Source: Chloroflexota bacterium
Lineage (GTDB): Bacteria > Chloroflexota > UBA4733
DNA: 6,683 bases
Direction of reading: 5' to 3'
NCBI GenBank assembly: GCA_025449435.1
Contig: JANWJO010000085.1
Coordinates: 1 to 6,683 of the forward strand
Positions 4,684 through 6,683 of the stretch are shown in pieces. Within the stretch, counting starts at the first letter, position 1. Each line of letters begins with the position of its first letter. The position numbers and the translations under genes were made by a program. The notes beneath the pieces are model-generated. The model saw only the letters and a list, made by a program, of their open reading frames with translations, ran no database searches and was not told the origin of the DNA.

Positions 4684-5997
4684 ATGGCACAGGCCGTCGA
4701 CGCCCAGCCCGCGCCGCCGACGCTCGACCCCAACGCGTCCTACCGCTGGCGCTTGTTTGCCACTCTGTTCGCCATTAATATCCTCAACTACGCCGACCGC
4801 TTTACGCTGCCGGCTATCGCTCCCCTCATCGCCAAAGACCTGCATCTGTCGGCGACCGAAATAGGTGAGCTGGGCAGTGCCTTCTTGTTGGTGTACGCCA
4901 TCACCGCGCTGCCCGTGGGGGAACTGGGCGACCGCTTTGTGCGGCCGCGCGTGGTGGGTCTCGGCGTGGGCATTTGGAGTATCGCCACGGCCGCTACTGC
5001 GCTGTGCCGGTCGTTCACGCCGCTGTTCCTCACCCGGGCGTTGGTGGGTGTAGGCGAAGGGTCTTACTTTCCGCCCTCCACCAGCATGCTGTCCGACGTG
5101 TTTCCGCAGGAACGCCGCTCGCGCGTGCTGGCCTGGTGGGGCATGGCAACCCCCATTGGCGTGTTTATTGGCTACGCTGTTGGCGGTCAAGTAGGCCAGT
5201 ATTGGGGGTGGCCGGCTGCCTGCTTGTTGGTGGGCCTGCCCGGCCTGATACTGGCCTTTCTCGTCGCCCGCATGCGCGATCCGCGTCGGGGGGCTAGCGA
5301 GCGCCTACCCGCCACCGCCGGCCTGCGCACGTCGGGACTGTTCGGCTACAAGTTGCTGGCGATTCCGACGATCGTGTTTGTCATCTTGATGCAAGCGTGC
5401 ACCTTCTTCGTGCTCGGCGGCTTGTCCTTCTGGACCCCGACCTATCTCGGCCAGCGCTTCGATCTGAGCGTAGGCACAGCAGGCCTGCTCGCTGGGGCGC
5501 TGTTCGTGGTGGGCGGCGGAGCGGGCACGCTAGGCGGTGGCTACCTGGCCGACCAGCTGGCCAAGCGCAACCTCGGCGCCCGCATGCTGGTGCCCGCCTG
5601 GTGCTCACTCCTGGGCGCGGTGTTCATCGCCGTCGCCCTGGTGATGCCCTCGCTCGCTTTGTTCCTGCTCGGCTATATGGTGGCTGGCGGCCTCCTGTCG
5701 GCGTATAGCGGGCCGCTTACCGCCCTGCTGCAAGATGTCGCTCCACCGGCTGGGCGCGCCCGCGCCGTGGCCCTGTCGCTGTTGCTGGCCCACCTGCTGG
5801 GCGACGCCTTTTCGCCCACCCTGCTCGGCAGCATCGCTGACATGTTTGGCGGGGTCGCAGCCGGCGGCCTGGACAAAGCGTTCTTTCTCGCACCCATCGC
5901 CGCCGTCGCAGCGGGCATCTTAGGGATGAGCGGTGCCCGGTTTGCCGGACGGGACCGCGCGGCCATGCTGGCGAGCATCGAGCGCGAAGCCGCTTAG
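4684..5997 (+). CDS. MFS transporter, Spinster-like
   Basis: A 437-residue inner-membrane carrier of the major facilitator superfamily with about 12 hydrophobic segments in two halves, split by a polar loop near residues 197-220. The first helix carries NYADRF (35-40), a hallmark of the Spinster-like and related branches. Motif A in loop 2-3 is GELGDRFVRPR (79-89), with a degenerate copy in loop 8-9 (GGYLADQLAKRN, 285-296). Helix 4 has LTRALVGVGEGSYFPPS (116-132), the motif B region. Length is normal for the family. The ATG at 4684 is chosen: a TTG at 4609 would add 25 residues with no membrane character and lies in the -35 box. The ribosome-binding site is weak (AAGGG, about 10 nt upstream). 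It is divergent from the thiamine operon and overlaps the next gene tail to tail. The substrate cannot be read from sequence; a sugar acid, lipid-like or organic anion cargo is possible. A thiamine role is not supported beyond adjacency. Confidence 0.88.
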   Translation: MAQAVDAQPAPPTLDPNASYRWRLFATLFAINILNYADRFTLPAIAPLIAKDLHLSATEIGELGSAFLLVYAITALPVGELGDRFVRPRVVGLGVGIWSIATAATALCRSFTPLFLTRALVGVGEGSYFPPSTSMLSDVFPQERRSRVLAWWGMATPIGVFIGYAVGGQVGQYWGWPAACLLVGLPGLILAFLVARMRDPRRGASERLPATAGLRTSGLFGYKLLAIPTIVFVILMQACTFFVLGGLSFWTPTYLGQRFDLSVGTAGLLAGALFVVGGGAGTLGGGYLADQLAKRNLGARMLVPAWCSLLGAVFIAVALVMPSLALFLLGYMVAGGLLSAYSGPLTALLQDVAPPAGRARAVALSLLLAHLLGDAFSPTLLGSIADMFGGVAAGGLDKAFFLAPIAAVAAGILGMSGARFAGRDRAAMLASIEREAA

Positions 5998-6683
5998 TTG
6001 GAGTGGTGCCCCAGCCAGCCGCGCAACAACTGCGCGCTGTGGGACGTTTCAGGCATCGGGTCGTGGTGCGCCGGCTCGTGCTCCACCGACACCGCGCCGG
6101 TGTAGCCATCCGCCAGCAGCGCATCCACCACGCCCTTGATATCCACCACGCCAGCGTCATAGGCACAGGAGTGCCATCCATCGGGCGTTTGGTGTACTTG
6201 CTTGAGGTGCATGTGCAAGAGGTGGTCCTTCAGTTCGTGGGTCGCCTTCACGGCGTCATAGCCGAACTGGCCCCAAAAGCCGGTGTCCTGGGTGACGCCG
6301 ATCACGTCGCCGAACTTCCCGATGCGCGCCAGGAGCTCCTGGGGGTTCTTTTCCGGGTGGTTCTCGATGGCATATTTGATGCCATATTCCTTGCCCAAGT
6401 CGTAAGCGAGTTGAGCATTACTGGGGTGCAGGCCGACGCCCAGTACCGGCGCGCCGATGGCTTTGGCCACCGTGTATACCCGCTCGCCGGCCACCCGGGT
6501 CATATCAGGCCGGCCGAGCCCGCCGGTGTAGGCCACCACCTTGAGCTGGTGCTTGGCCAGGATCGCTACTGCTTCGTTGACCATGCCGTCCGAGACTACG
6601 CTGGGATTGAGGTGGGCCACCCAGATATCAATGTAGTGGAAGCCAGCGCCGCGCGCCAGGCTGCACAACTCATCGAACTTGCT
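5994..6683 (-). CDS. Sugar phosphate isomerase/epimerase, xylose-isomerase-like TIM barrel (5' end off window)
   Basis: The last 229 residues of a protein whose start lies beyond the right edge; the frame is open to 6683 (SKFDELCSLARG). It belongs to the xylose isomerase-like TIM-barrel superfamily (AP endonuclease 2 fold). In visible-residue numbering, the expected metal ligands appear strand by strand: Glu107 in YAIENHP, Asp133 in VTQDTGFWGQFG, His157 or His159 in LLHMHLKQVH, and Glu201 or Glu203 in VSVEHEP. Such proteins isomerise or epimerise sugars, keto sugars or inositol intermediates in the cytoplasm, and the sequence does not fix the substrate. About 40-60 N-terminal residues of a normal 270-290 residue protein are missing. 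The TAA stop (5994-5996) overlaps the transporter's TAG. A TTG at 6666-6668 could pass as a start but cuts into the first barrel helix and is not credible. Confidence 0.88.
   Translation of the reverse strand, partial: SKFDELCSLARGAGFHYIDIWVAHLNPSVVSDGMVNEAVAILAKHQLKVVAYTGGLGRPDMTRVAGERVYTVAKAIGAPVLGVGLHPSNAQLAYDLGKEYGIKYAIENHPEKNPQELLARIGKFGDVIGVTQDTGFWGQFGYDAVKATHELKDHLLHMHLKQVHQTPDGWHSCAYDAGVVDIKGVVDALLADGYTGAVSVEHEPAHHDPMPETSHSAQLLRGWLGHHSN

Noticed and set aside
5717..6181. A 154-codon minus-strand frame rich in Arg and Trp
   Set aside because: It spans parts of the transporter and the TIM-barrel gene in the wrong frame and has no domain features.
1..6683. CRISPR arrays, tRNA or rRNA genes, insertion sequences, phage or toxin-antitoxin genes
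   Set aside because: No regularly spaced direct repeats, tRNA-like cloverleaf, transposase motif or terminal repeats of an element were seen in reading either strand.

Overview
This is a GC-rich bacterial window that most likely comes from the Chloroflexota. The main support is a secreted protein (597-1889) whose sequence style (YFVQTGYAIDQDAFWNYF, FGYPVSRT, LLNLLDSGLMPYT, a tail with spaced cysteines) I know mainly from Chloroflexota/Thermomicrobia genomes. The TIM-barrel protein at the right edge also resembles homologues from that group. This placement is from memory, not from a search.

Layout: (1) 3-71 (+), the last 22 codons of a gene entering from the left. (2) 75-128, an 18-bp perfect inverted repeat acting as a likely two-way terminator; its left arm contains the stop codon of the next gene. 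(3) A block of minus-strand genes read from right to left: thiS-thiG fusion (3139-4281), thiO glycine oxidase (1985-3133), a secreted Chloroflexota-type protein (597-1889) and a single-domain cupin (86-550). (4) A 402-bp divergent control region (4282-4683). It holds, for the minus strand, a TATAAT box, a TPP riboswitch (4398-4491) and a possible Shine-Dalgarno-sequestering hairpin. For the plus strand it holds a TTGACA promoter with a 10-bp palindrome in its spacer. (5) 4684-5997 (+), a Spinster-like MFS transporter. (6) 5994-6683 (-), a xylose-isomerase-like TIM-barrel protein cut by the right edge, whose stop codon interlocks with that of the transporter.

How they work together: ThiO oxidises glycine to the imine (dehydroglycine) that ThiG joins with deoxyxylulose 5-phosphate and sulfur carried by ThiS, giving the thiazole half of thiamine. 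The TPP riboswitch closes the feedback loop on the end product. ThiS and ThiG are one polypeptide here, so the ThiS Gly-Gly end is internal. No thiF, thiC, thiD or thiE is in view. The secreted protein and the cupin lie downstream on the same strand, but nothing in their sequence ties them to thiamine. The transporter and TIM-barrel gene could serve sugar or polyol uptake and catabolism, but the sequence does not show the substrate.

I found no CRISPR array, tRNA, rRNA, insertion sequence or clearly undescribed multi-gene system. The points most worth a second look are the ThiS-ThiG fusion, the palindrome-rich DNA that encodes the extra C-terminal tail of ThiG, and the compact riboswitch leader.
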